64,000 nt of DNA from positions 186,001 through 250,000 of the forward strand of contig JAMJFZ010002500.1 in the NCBI GenBank assembly GCA_026225945.1, read 5' to 3'. Numbering within the stretch: the first letter of the stretch is position 1; every line of letters starts with the position of its first letter. The position numbers and the translations under genes are program-made. Positions 13,210 to 23,999 of this stretch are shown here, piece by piece. This DNA is from Cricetomys ansorgei. Lineage: Eukaryota; Chordata; Mammalia; Rodentia; Nesomyidae. A model generated the notes under the pieces. That model was not told where the DNA came from, did not search any database, and was given only the letters and a program-made list of their open reading frames with translations.

Positions 13210-13650
13210 CCTAGAGGGGCCGTGACGTCCACCCAGAGAGTACCCCTCACCTCCCGGGGACCTGGAGCCGCAGCCTCCTCCCTGTCGCAGCCCTGGTCCA
13301 GAGGGCGGGGGACCGAACTGCATCGCTCACCTCGCTCATCCCTGCGGCTGGACGGGGCGTGGCAGGCGCAGGTGAGGCAAGGGGTCCTGGGGGACGCGTG
13401 CACCGCGGCCGAGAGTTGCGGGGCTTCGGGGCAGCTGGTTGGTAGTTCAGAGGAGAGAGTATGCACCAGCCGCGAGCCGCTGCTTCGTGCAACCGGGGAC
13501 GCTCCGACCGCAGCTCCGCTCCGGGGGCCCTTCTGACCAGGTCCTGTCAGCAGCTCCGCGCTCCTACACCGGCCCCACCTTTTGTAGTGAGCTCCGGGCC
13601 TCGCCTCCCGCCCAACCAATAGGAACTCTGCCTACCGCAGACTGACAGCT
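13210..13650 (-). promoter_or_regulatory. Pcp4l1: CpG-island promoter of Pcp4l1
   Basis: This is the only long GC-rich, CpG-rich stretch in the first 49 kb, with many CG dinucleotides (for example GGGGGACGCGTGCACCGCGG near 13389). CCAAT-type boxes lie at 13614-13619 (AACCAATAGG) and 13659 (CCCAATGG), about 280 and 320 bp upstream of the Pcp4l1 ATG, a usual place for NF-Y sites. No TATA box is seen. Confidence 0.8.
13331..13339 (-). CDS. Pcp4l1: First coding exon of Pcp4l1 (codons M-S-E only)
   Basis: On the minus strand, ATGAGCGAG is followed immediately by the splice donor GTGAGCGATG, inside a CpG island. PCP4L1 (a 68-aa protein with a C-terminal IQ motif related to the calmodulin regulator PCP4) begins with MSE, and this gene lies next to Nr1i3 in opposite orientation in human and mouse, as here. 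I did not find the remaining exons, with the acidic and IQ segments, between 1 and 13.3 kb; they are probably beyond the left edge. The 5' UTR extends rightward to an undetermined point before about 13650. The call rests on synteny, the three codons, the donor and the CpG island. Confidence 0.72.
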
Positions 13651-14159
13651 CCTAGAACCCAATGGTGGCTGGCTCAGATGTCTGCTGCATTTCCAAACTA
13701 GGGTAAGACAGAGAAAGCGGGAAGGAGGAGGGAAGACCATCGGGGGATGAGAAGACAGAAAATGAAGTAGGAAAGCGGTGAAGGAGGGCGAAGTAGTAAA
13801 TAGTACCCGAAGGAGGAAAGAAGGGCCGGGAAGTAAGGAGTGTATTTGAGAAGAAAGAAGAGCTGGCTGGAAATGCAGAGGGTCTTCCCGGAGGAGCACA
13901 AAGGAGGGGAGCTGAACACCGTGGAACCAGTGAATGAAAGGAGTAAATCCAACACATGGCCGATTACGATTTACGAGTAGAAGTTTGAATAGAGAATCAG
14001 TTATCTGGAAGAAGGAGAATAAAGAGCCAAAGAAGACAGACACTAGGGCAAATAAACGTACACGGTTTATACCAAATAAAAATTTGATTTAGAAGATCAT
14101 AGATCTTAGGAACTGAAATATATTTTAGGGAAAGACATTAATTTACTATTGCATTTCCC

Positions 14160-14470
14160 TTTCTTTCTTTCTTTCTTTCTTTCTTTCTCTCGTTCTTTTT
14201 TTTTTTTTTAAACCTCAGTATGTAAACCAGGTTGAGATCCGCCTGCCTCTGCTTCCCATGTGCTGGGATTAAAGGCTGCACTACCACACCTGACACTCCC
14301 GGGATAGTCTTGACTTGATACAGAAGATGGCCTCTTGCCTTCATCTCCCAAGTGCTGGGATTACAAGCAAGTGTCACCTGGCTCAATTTATGTGGGACTG
14401 GAGATTGGATCTAGGACTTAACAAATGCTAGACTAGCTCTTTACCAGCTGAGCCTCATCTCCAGCACTAT
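14160..14470 (-). repeat. (TTTC)n/poly-T with antisense B1 pair and ID-type SINE
   Basis: A TTTC-rich tail at 14160-14212 precedes two antisense B1 halves (GTGCTGGGATTAAAGGCTGC; AAGTGCTGGGATTACAAGCA). They are followed by an antisense ID-like part ending CAGCTGAGCCTCATCTCC. Confidence 0.8.
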
Positions 14471-15404
14471 AACTGTATTTTCATTCTCTAACAATGTGCC
14501 CTCCACAGTGCCATGGCTATGAAGCTATAAAAATAAAACACCCCTTGTGTCCGTTGCTGACACTAAAATATGCAAGTCCTGTTTCCTGGAGACTCTCTTA
14601 TTTCTTTCTGCAGTTCCATGTTTGAGTGCCAAAACCAGCCCACTAGGGTCTGCCAGTGTGAAGGGGGGTAACTGTGAAAAATGAAGCCTACAATTCACTC
14701 TATGTATATTATTTGTCAATATAATGGAACTGTACTTATTACAATGTATGTATATTACAGAAAATAAATATTTCTCAAATGGGTTCAACAAAAAACAAAG
14801 ACAATTCTTTGAGACATAAGCCTGAATTACCTAGTTCATGACCTCATGAACTTAAGATCCTGTTACTGAGGAAGGCACTGCCCACCAATACAAAAGTCCC
14901 ATTTACCTCAGTGACCAGAACCCTGCAGTTCAAATCCCTCAGTGCCTGGCCAGCCAACCTTGATGCCATTAGGCAAAGTTCAAGGCTGAGAGACATAGGT
15001 ATTCCCACATTTCCATGTTGGATACTGTGATAGGAACCACAGAAATCCATTTCATTAGCACTAAAGCAAATGTTTTCAACATTGAGATTGCAAATTTGGT
15101 AAGGTAATAAGGTAAATTTTCAAATAAGGTAAATTTGAAAAATTTTTCCAAGAGTATTGAATAGACAATCACAGGTTCTCCAAACTACCATTCTTTCTCC
15201 ATTCAAGAAAGCTGCAGCCCATCCACACCTAGAATGCTGGTTCTAAGAGCTAAGGAAGGTGACCTTCTGGCAGCAGTTCCTGCTGACAGATATAGCAGCT
15301 GTTTAAAGTTCATTTGACTGCACAGAAGTGCATGTAGCTTTACAATATTTGAGAATAAGTGCAAACACTCCACTACAGTGTATATAATTAAAGACTTCTT
15401 TTAA

Positions 15405-15406
15405 TT

Positions 15407-15441
<35 letters not shown>

Positions 15442-15580
15442 ATCTACATGTGCTCATGCCTTCAGAGGCCAGAAGAGGGCTTCCCATCCCCTTGAGCTGG
15501 AGTTATAGGCAGTTGTAAGCAGCTAGATGGGTAGTAGGAATGGAACTCTTGGTCCTCTGGAAGAGCCTTGTTGAACCTTC
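15405..15580 (-). repeat. (TG)n microsatellite in an antisense B2
   Basis: About 15 TG repeats at 15409-15440 are followed by AGAGGCCAGAAGAGGGC and TTGGTCCTCTGGAAGAGC, the antisense B2 body. Confidence 0.85.
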
Positions 15581-15842
15581 TGATAACTTTAGCTAATGTA
15601 TTTCTGTTTATCTAGTTTTCATCTCTTTAAGGGAGTTCTTTAAATTTTCATGCCAACTGATACTTGTCAGCACTGTAAAATCTCTTACAGCTTCAATCAG
15701 CCAAACCCAGATACTTTAAGCTTTCATACTTTCTTTGGTTGATACCTTCACAACCGGTTACAATTGTAATTGCACTTCTCTCAACCATTCAGTAGTTTGG
15801 TTCTTCTCTGTTGTTTTCTTTTTTCTCTCACTTCCCTCCCCA

Positions 15843-16144
15843 TGCATGGCTGAGCTATCGGCCACTAGCTCAGCCCCTGGGAAGGAAAGCCCAAGGCATG
15901 GGTCAACGCATCCTGGCAGGTCCCAGATCAGAGGACTAAAAGTCAATGAGAGCGAACCAGACTCGGGAGAGGCTATCAGAGGAGCATATCTCTCATTTAT
16001 TAAAGCGAGGGTGGTTACATCTATAGGGTAGAGGCAAGGGAAGGTCTTTGGTACCCAGGGATGGAAGCCATTGGTTAAGACAAGGATACTGGAGTAGCCT
16101 AATTTGCATGTGGAGAATTACTTTTTAGAAGCTTATATCTAACA
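15843..16144 (-). repeat. 3' LTR of the provirus (about 302 bp)
   Basis: On the minus strand it begins TGTTAGATATAAGC directly after the polypurine tract and ends CTCAGCCATGCA, giving the TG...CA frame. It carries AATAAA (CTTTAATAAATGAGAG) about 175 bp in. The left border rests on the TG...CA rule and is approximate. Confidence 0.7.
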
Positions 16145-16161
16145 GTTCCCCCTTCTTTAAT
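16145..16161 (-). other. Polypurine tract of the provirus
   Basis: Minus strand AAGAAGGGGGAAC immediately precedes TGTTAG, the LTR start. This is the plus-strand priming site arrangement of retroviruses and fixes the LTR border and orientation. Confidence 0.8.
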
Positions 16162-16559
16162 ATAAGTAGCATCTGTCTTAGACTTGGCATAGGCATCATC
16201 TGCCCTGACCCACCATAGGAAATTATGGACATTTTTTCCATAATTCCGTGTTTAGGTTGGTACAGCGATATATGCACAAAAACCGTCATTGAAAATTACT
16301 TATTGTTAATACACTTGATTGAGCTTTAGGCCATGTAATTCAACCTTCATTTTCCAGAAGGTATTTATAGGTAGTCTCAGTAGCATAGGAGCATAGAGCA
16401 GACCAAGAATTATCAGTCCGCCAATTATGCCAACAGTGATAAGCAATTGTTTGAAGGAAGCCAAAGAAGGAACCATCTCACCAACAGTCCTTTTAACAGT
16501 AGATATAAAATCAGTGGCTGCCTGAGCAGCATCAAAATCGAGAGGTTCCGCATCTTTTA

Positions 16560-16994
16560 ATTTTGAATTTCTTTATGCAATCATATCAAATCTAATGATA
16601 AATTTTCATGATGCCATATCCCTTGTAAATGAGCTTGAACTCTAGCCTGACTTCTTTCAGTCTTATAAATTTTAGGAGCTAACACAAATCCACTGATAAT
16701 TAATGACATCTAAGTTTACTCTTTACTTTTAATGCTTCAAGTTCTTCTCCCAAAAACTGAATTGTTTCATAAAGAACATTCTAACTTAATGTCTATATCT
16801 TCTTGTGTCCCCAGTGCAAGTGTAGTATTTTTTGCTAGAGCGTTAGCATAATGAGCATTATGAATGGTTTGTGGGAGAGCGACAGCGGCAGTGGCAGCGG
16901 TAGCTATGAGTGGTATTAAAGCTGCAATACCAGCAATAATTAATCCGACCACTCTTTTAGGTCTAATCAAAGCCTTATTAATTTTTTCTAACAC
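16560..16994 (-). pseudogene. Envelope transmembrane-subunit remnant
   Basis: A 75-codon open piece at 16994-16767 shows a hydrophobic alanine/isoleucine-rich fusion-peptide-like segment after a short basic stretch, as in betaretroviral TM proteins. The frame then breaks, with further TM-like sequence to about 16560. The surface subunit is not recognisable. Confidence 0.7.
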
Positions 16995-17329
16995 TGCTAA
17001 CCCTTTATCATCATACTATGATTGAAAAATTTCAACAGGTAACATAGCAAATGCAAGTTGATGTAAAAATCATAACAGATGAGTGAGGCTAAAACAGCTT
17101 GAGGTCACGTGCTAAAATACAGTTAGAAAGATTACAGTTAATGCAGGAAACATTAAACAATCGTCTCTTAAAATGCATTTGGATATTACCCATCAATAAA
17201 ACATAAGGGGTTTGTACACATAATTATTTTTTAACTGAATGCAGATAATTCTCGAGCATCCAGTTAAAAAATTTAAAATAAAGAGATCATAAAAATTTAA
17301 AATATTATGTGAAGACAGAGGGTCCTATG

Positions 17330-17720
17330 GGCCCTCTCCACAATTCCTTGTCCTTGAGGATCGCAAGGAATTCCAGTCTTATGCTCAATTGACATTTGTG
17401 CACAAAATCATAGAAATGCTTGGTTTTGTATAGCTGGAGCTGTTATCAGTCCTAATAATAGAAGATTGTCCAATTATAGCAATACATTTTAAACAATGAG
17501 TCATAAGATGTTTAGTAGCTTCCCCAGTTTGTGTGGAAGCAATAATAAATCTTGAGAAAGTATCAATAACCACATGCATATACTTACATACCTTTCCAAA
17601 ATCTGGTTACTGCCATATTTGACTAGGCTTTAAACCTCCAGGATTTACTCCATAATGAGGTACTGTATGATGTTGTGGGCATGAGATGCATTGTTTAACA
17701 ATTTGAGGAGTGGCATCTCT
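17330..17720 (-). pseudogene. Integrase core remnant
   Basis: The piece HVVIDTFSRFIIAST around 17577 holds the first catalytic Asp, and RTDNSS about 17450 corresponds to the second Asp region. A Cys/His-type end (CPQHH) lies upstream near 17670. Stops split the frame. Confidence 0.8.
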
Positions 17721-17819
17721 GTTGTTTTCAATGACCCATCCATCTACCAAATAATAGTTTTAATTTTCCTGTGGAGATTTTTTAAAATCAGGCCTAAGTC
17801 AATTAATATCTCTTAATAA

Positions 17820-18420
17820 TTTCTAAAAATCATTTACAGTTTTTATCTTTTCTAATCTGTACTTTCTGAGGCAGTATATTTAGAAGATATAATTTATGTC
17901 CCAAATATGAATAAAGTAATTCTTGTTGCACCTTTTCAGGAGCAATAACTAAACCTTGACTTTTTAAAACTTGCTGTAAATGAGCATATGCTGTAAGTAA
18001 AACTCCTTATTGCTTAAAAGCTAAAAGAATATCAGGAATTGTTTTCTAGTTTTTTCAACTGCTTGTGCTACAAATTTCTGACATAAAGTAGGACTATTAG
18101 CCATACCTTGAGGAAGAACTTTCCAAAGATATTGTTTCATAGGTTCTTTAAAACTAATAGAAGGTACACTAAAAAGCAAATCTTTTACAATCATCAGGAG
18201 CAAGAGGAATAGTGTGAAAATAGCCTTTAAGATCTCTAATAATTTTATAAGTATCTATAGGAATAGCAGAAGGAGTGGGCAATCCAGGTAGTAGGGCTCC
18301 CATTAATTCTATAGTCTCATTCACTTTTCTCAAATCCTGCAATAACCTCCATATCCCAGATTTCCTTTTTGATTAAAAACAAAATAGGAGAATTCTATAT
18401 GTATGTATTTAGAGGTCACT
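17820..18420 (-). pseudogene. Reverse transcriptase remnant
   Basis: [20 protein letters not shown] (about 18150-18080) is the diagnostic palm-domain stretch of betaretroviral RT. The place where the YxDD active site should follow (about 18.02 kb) is damaged by a small deletion and frameshift. A later connection-like part (about 17.8 kb) survives, so the enzyme is dead. Confidence 0.85.
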
Positions 18421-18556
18421 GTTCCACCCACACAGGAGTGTAGCATCTGTGTGGAATATGGTTGGTTGGTAGCTTCTGTTAAAAATATCCTGTTGTGGGA
18501 TATTTTATAGTTATGGATAATATTCTTATAAGCTGTCCTTGTAGCATGTAAAGAAT

Positions 18557-18840
18557 TCACTTCCTACCAGTAAACAATGGAGTGGCCACCCAGTTCTCCA
18601 TATGAATGGGCCATTCTCTAACCTTAAGGCAGATGGAAGTTAGGCTCCATGCATTTGTGTATTGGAGGGCTAGGTGGAGACAGGGAGGATTTGGAATGAA
18701 AAAGCACCTGGGGCTGGGGCAGACAGGAGAAGCAGGAGGAGAAGCAGGAGAGGATGATGGAATGAAGTCTCTGCCTAGCTGCCCAGGTATTGAGTCCCTG
18801 AGAACTGACATGGCTTTTAATTAATAAAAAGCATTGGAAA
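18557..18840 (-). other. Sequence between protease and RT, partly G+A rich
   Basis: An 84-codon minus-strand frame in this stretch does not match a retroviral domain I can name. The GCAGGAGGAGAAGCAGGAG part may be inserted simple sequence. Confidence 0.4.
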
Positions 18841-18975
18841 ATTCAACGATGGACTCTTATTAAGTGATTGAGCATTTATTAACAATATCCTAAGCCAGCT
18901 CATAAAGATCTTTGAGCAGGAATCAAAGGTTTCTGTGTACTTTGCCCTAAAGACCCAAATCTTGGTTAGTTATCT

Positions 18976-19013
18976 ATTATATATATATATTATATATATA
19001 TCTATTATATATA
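18976..19013. repeat. (TA)n tract
   Basis: Alternating TATATATA with short TTATTA breaks, inside the provirus. Confidence 0.9.
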
Positions 19014-19019
19014 TTACTT

Positions 19020-19200
19020 TATCATTGGGGCTATATAGGTATACTCCCATTTCTTTCATAACATCTCTTCCCTATAAATTTATAGGTAATCCTGGAATTA
19101 CATAAGGCTGAAATGTTCTCTGATGCCTTTCAGCATCCTTCCAACTCAGAATATTACTACTTTGCTCCAGGGTTTGGCTTTGTCCTATTACTTGTTAGAT
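19020..19200 (-). pseudogene. Retroviral protease C-terminal remnant
   Basis: The minus strand reads through LPINLWGRDVMKEMG at about 19090-19050, the typical end of a class II retroviral protease (the G-R-D motif). The active-site DTG is not visible upstream. Confidence 0.7.
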
Positions 19201-19469
19201 ATTAGCTTTTAAAAATAATTCCTGAATTGAAACTCCTGTTAAAAACACAACTTTTAACTCATAACAACAATTTATAATTTATAGAGAGACTAGGAACTTT
19301 CCTTTCCTGGCCTTTTGAGAGTCTATCATTACAGAATATTGTAATTCTTTTATTTCTACTTTAATTATCAAAATAGCTAAGGCTTAACAAAGCTAGCAAA
19401 GACAAGCAGATAAAACATACCTTGTTGTACCTGAATAGGCCTTTCACAAGCAGGGACAAATTTTAAGCC

Positions 19470-19560
19470 AGTGGTTCTTAATCTTTCTAGTGCTATGACA
19501 CTTTTAACACAGTTCTCATGTTGCAGTGACTTCCAATCATAAATTTAAATACCTTAAAAA
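19470..19560 (+). mobile_element. Fragment of a hAT-like element with TGGTTCTTAATC end
   Basis: CAGTGGTTCTTAATCTTTCT and ACACAGTTCTCATGTTGCAG match one end of the element at 41678-41899 in the opposite sense; the other end is lost. Confidence 0.6.
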
Positions 19561-21677
19561 GCTGTTTCTAAAAATATCCAGGTTTTAAATTTTATCTTTA
19601 TGTAAAATTCCAAATTTGAAAGGTAGTTTAAAACCTCCCAACCACATGCTTGTAGTATCATAAATAAAGTTACTTTATTGTAAGGTACATTCCTCCTGTC
19701 CCACCCTTGGCGGCAGTTTGCCTTTTAGGCCTGTCCAAAACTGCTCTAGCTCACCTATAACACGGCCTCTCAATCTCTAAACACTGCAAGGTTCTTTTAC
19801 CCAAAAAGAACTGTTTCAGCTGTTTTGATTTATTTTGTTTTAATCCCTTAACTCTCACACTGAAAAAATTTGGCTGTCGGCACAATGTACATTCCTGTAT
19901 ATGAATGCACAGAGGCATAGCTTTGATATCTTATTAAACACTATTCTTAAAAATCCTATTTTATTTTTAGCATAGAAAAATACCATACAAAATCCAACTT
20001 AATTTAAAATCTTAGATCTGTTGTCTCTTTGATTGGCAACATGTGGCTACCTCCATTAAGATGGTGGTAGAGTCACAGGGCATTCATCCTCTTTGACCTT
20101 AGTAAAAATGGCAGCACCTACATGGCCATTCTGCCAGCCATGTGGCCGCCCCCTTCCCCAAGTAGTGAGGAAGCCAAGATGGTCGCAAACCACATGTCAA
20201 CAAGTCACATGTAGTCCACATCCCAAATGGAGTCATATCCAAAATGTAGTCATACATGCAGTACTCAAGATTATTATCAACCACATGTTACAAGCTTTAA
20301 TTCAGTGTTCTTTTTATAAATTTACACTAGAAAACACATCGTCATCCACACACACACACACAGATAGAAAACCTTTTAGAGTCATAGAAAATCAAGCCTG
20401 GAAGAACAGAGAAACTTCAGAACTTCTCTGGAGATGACCTGCTGCTTTTTTACAGCTTGCCTGCATAAGCAAAAATCTGAGACAGTTCAGCCCTGTGCCC
20501 TTCATAAGTCCACCTCTACAGCCATGCACGCATATGGCAGCAGAGGTGTCCAGGACAGCAGCAGAAACCATTCTGGCATTTTGCCCAGCAGCAGAAGCTG
20601 CTTCAAGTCTCTCCTCTAAGTTTTCAGCAAGAACCATTTCCAAGTAAACCTGCCCCAGAACTTGGCCATCTAATATTCAGGACAGTGAAATTCAAATGAA
20701 CACAGAACATACATACATTTTCATACATTTAAACACCATCCATGCACAAATAAGGACATACACATGAAACAGAACAACAAAATCAAGACATTGACATTGG
20801 TGATCACCAAGACAAAAATTAATCAGGCCTGAGAAAAAAGAAATGAATTTTAAGTAAGGGTGTACCCAGGGGAAAAAAAAGTAGAGCTCTCCAAACGGTT
20901 GTTTCAGAGGATCCAGAGCTTCAGGGTGGTTCTGTGAAAGAAAACATTCTCCCTCCTGGGGGCCAGTGTTAATAGAGTCTTAAAATCTCCGTTTCCTGTG
21001 AACAAGATTTTTTTTCTTCTCTCACCAGCTACTTGCAGGGCAGAAGCCCAGCAGTGCTACATACAACTCCCACTGCCGCTGGCACTGCCAGTGGAATCTC
21101 CCCACAACTCCTGCCGCTGGTGGACCCTCCTGGCAGCCTCTGCCACGGCAGAACCTCGCTCACTGACATGACATCTGCAGCCCTGGTTGGAGCAGGCACC
21201 CAAATCCGTGAGCAGGATGGGGGTTCACTATCTTTCTCCACCATCGGGGCGTCCCCTGGAAAAATCAGCCTCTTGTTTTCAACAGATACAAGAAAATGAT
21301 AGTTTTGCTTGTCTAATCTTTAGCTCTTCTTATCCCAAAGCACCTTACCTCCACTATCCCCAAGCTTGTCCTTCCTTTTTTGTTCTTCATTGCTTGTGAA
21401 GCTCCGATTGGCTCAGAGCTCCTCGAGTCCTGCGTCTCTCAACCTAGTTGGTCAGATGTTCGAGCTTGGGAAAGGTGGCCCAAGGTTTTGAGGAGGGGAT
21501 TACTGCTGATAGGTGTTAAGCTTAATGGTCATTCCCCCGTGGGTGGAGAGGAGCCTGAGGAGGCTGTTCCTGGGAAGGCATCTCCCCCATACATGACTGC
21601 TAGCACTCAGGTGATGAGGCATTGGATTCCTAGAGGTCATTTTATATTTCTTAAATCCTTTCACCGCCAGGCACCAA

Positions 21678-22197
21678 TTCTAATAAGACCAGCTTACCAG
21701 TTTTGTTGGTGCTGGATCGGGAGGTAGGAACAAACATGCATGTATCTTGAGTTCACAGGGGTTGAACTGGCCTTATGGTTTATTCTCAGTTTCTTATACC
21801 CTTCCTCACCAGAGGTGTACGTGCAGTATCCAAGGCAAGGATCACAAGGGGCGAACCAGGTGTGCACGCAAGCACGAGGTAAATGATCACAAGGGGAGAG
21901 GCGTACATTCGATCACAAAGCTACTGATCACGAGGGGAAAAGCCTATGTGTAAGCACTAGGTTACAATCAACAAGGTAAATCAAAATATACACAAAACAT
22001 TATTGTTCTGTAGTTAACCATAAAGCCATCATCCTGCTTTGTGAGATTAAGAAGGAAGGTCTCTGTAAGTAATCTTTGACTTCCTTGAAACTGAGCTGCT
22101 TCTGGGCTTGTTTTTTTTATGACTTAGCCTTGTTCACTAGCTTTCCCAAATAGGCACACAGCAGAATTTGAGCTCAATATAAATGGGGCCCCCCACA
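21678..22197 (-). repeat. Second LTR-like block at the right end of the provirus
   Basis: On the minus strand it starts TGTGGGGGGCCCC, has a TATA-like GGGTATAAGAAACTGAG joined to AATAAA at about 21792-21780, and ends near GGTCTTATTAGA. The next bases, ATTGGTGCC, resemble the start of a Phe-type primer-binding site as in IAP elements. It does not align with the 15.8-kb LTR, but shares its core with 29.93-30.35 kb. Confidence 0.6.
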
Positions 22198-22199
22198 GT

Positions 22200-23060
22200 G
22201 GAGGTCAAGTCTAAGCATCAAGGTCTTATAAGAGCACCTTCTGCATAAGGTGTGGTTCCACAGTGAAAAAGAGGAAGGCACCTTATCAGTAAATAGACTC
22301 ATTCCTGTGCTTCCAGCTACAGTGCAGATAAGCACCAACCAAGCCACATTCCTTTGCTAATGACTTTCTGTGAAGCAGGCAATATTTAATACTTATCTGG
22401 GTTCTAGCCAGAGCTAAAAAAGTGAGGAGCACCTGAACTCCTACCACTCTCAGGATGAGAAAATCTGGGGTTCAAGGCCAGCTTCAACTCACTCTCAGCT
22501 CTAGGACAGCCCCACACTTCTCAACATCCAAATCCAAATAAGAACTCAAAACAGTTTTTTTTCCTAACTTGACTCTCTGTACTTATACATTTCCTCTGTC
22601 AGGTTGGAAATAGAGAAGATGGAATAAAAGATCCATTTGAGATCCTCTAATTCTGTTTCCAATAGGAATCTGATTGCCTCAGTTACTAAAGTTCTAACTA
22701 GGTAAGCTCCTACTCACTCTGCTCCTCTGGAATCTTTCTAATGAACAATTAATTAACATTGAAAAGATTGTCCTTATCTAAACAGACCTCAATTCTTAAG
22801 CTACTGTGAAAAGATTCTAGTGAGAATTCAGCATCTAAGTTAGGGATCAATGAGCTTTCCAGGTAACAATCAAATAATAAATATTTTGTCTTTGTAAGAT
22901 ATATGTACTCTTTTCTGAGCCATCTCCTTTTATACTTGAATACAGGCACAAACAATTATGTTAACAAATAGGTATGGCTATGTCTGATATAAATGTGTTT
23001 GTGACCACTGTTTGACTTTCATATAAACTTTGTAACTTACAAATTTTCTTCTCTTTAAAT
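22200..23060. other. Intergenic, nothing recognised
   Basis: Only a weak B1-like patch near 22.42-22.52 kb (GGGTTCAAGGCCAGCTTC). The AT-rich remainder has no supportable gene. Confidence 0.5.
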
Positions 23061-23065
23061 TTTAG

Positions 23066-23282
23066 GGGAAGAGCTGAAGAGATGGCTTAGTAGTTAAGAG
23101 CACTTGCTGCTCTTCCAGGAGACTCAAGTACAGTTCCCAGAACTACATACAGTAACTCGCAACTGTCTATAACTTCAACTCCAGGGTATCTGGCACCCTC
23201 TTCTGTCCTCCACAGGCACCTGCACACACATGGCAATATGGCATATACCACACATACACTAAATAAATTTTAGTGTAAAACC
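23066..23282 (+). repeat. B2 SINE
   Basis: GAAGAGATGGCTTAGTAGTT, AGAGCACTTGCTGCTCTTCC and an AATAAATTTTAG tail. Confidence 0.9.
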
Positions 23283-23415
23283 ATTTTTTGTTTTGTTTTG
23301 TTTTTAAAGCTGGACTCCAGATGAAACTAAGAATGGCACATGATGGGAAACAATGATCTAGTTGTAGGATCTAATTTTTTTTTTTTACTATTATTTCATT
23401 TTAAAAGATTTATTT

Positions 23416-23735
23416 GGGAGTTGTTGAGATGGCTCAATGGCTTAGAGCACTCACTGCTCTTGCAAAGTTCAGGTTCAATCCCAGAACTCACATGGTGGCT
23501 CATAACCATCTGCTACTTCAGTTCCAGGGGATCTTACCCCCTCTTCTGAGCTCAGAGAACACGTTCAAATCTAAAAAAAAAAGTTTGCTGGGAATTGTGG
23601 CACATGCCTTTAATCCCAGCACTCAGGAGACAGAGGCAGGTGGATTTCTGCAAGTTCAAGGCCATTCTGGTCTATATTGTTCCAGGATAGCCACAGCTAC
23701 TTAATAGAGAGACCCTCTCTCAAAAAAATCAAAAT
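23416..23735 (+). repeat. B2 followed by B1, same strand
   Basis: B2 at 23416-23575 (TTGAGATGGCTCAATGGCTT) with A-tail, then B1 at 23582-23735 (TGCCTTTAATCCCAGCACTC). Confidence 0.9.
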
Positions 23736-23767
23736 CAAAACAATAACAGGGAAAATTATACATTTTA

Positions 23768-23965
23768 ATGTGTTTAAGTGTTTTCCCGCATATATGTACA
23801 TATATTATATGTGTGCCTGATGCCCAAGGAGGCCAGAAGGGGGTTAGATTCTCTAGAACTGGAGTTACAGGTAGCTATGAACCTCCATATGGATGCTAGG
23901 AACTAAACATAGGTGCTCCACCATAGGAGCAAGTGCTGCTCTTAACCATCATACCTACCTTCCCT
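23768..23965 (-). repeat. B2 SINE, antisense
   Basis: TGTGTGCCTGATGCCCAAGG, GGCCAGAAGGGGGTTAGA and AAGTGCTGCTCTTAACCATC. Confidence 0.85.
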
Positions 23966-23999
23966 CTGGTACAGATTTATGTTATTTCTTTTTTTAAAT

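Larger units (their letters stand above)
15843..22197 (-). mobile_element. Decayed class II (ERVK-like) endogenous provirus, mosaic
   Basis: Fragments of betaretrovirus-type genes lie in order on the minus strand: protease (about 19.2-19.0 kb), reverse transcriptase (18.4-17.8), integrase core (17.7-17.3) and envelope transmembrane protein (17.0-16.6). These are followed by a polypurine tract and a 3' LTR. All frames are broken by stops and frameshifts. The region between RT and integrase, where RNase H belongs, is missing. About 19.2-21.6 kb holds no gag that I can recognise. The LTR at the right end does not match the one at the left end, so this is either a recombinant or two elements joined. 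Confidence 0.85.

Noticed and set aside
13122..13619. 165-codon minus-strand frame and others across the CpG island.
   Set aside because: GC-rich sequence has few stops by chance. The frame runs through the Pcp4l1 exon 1 donor and promoter.
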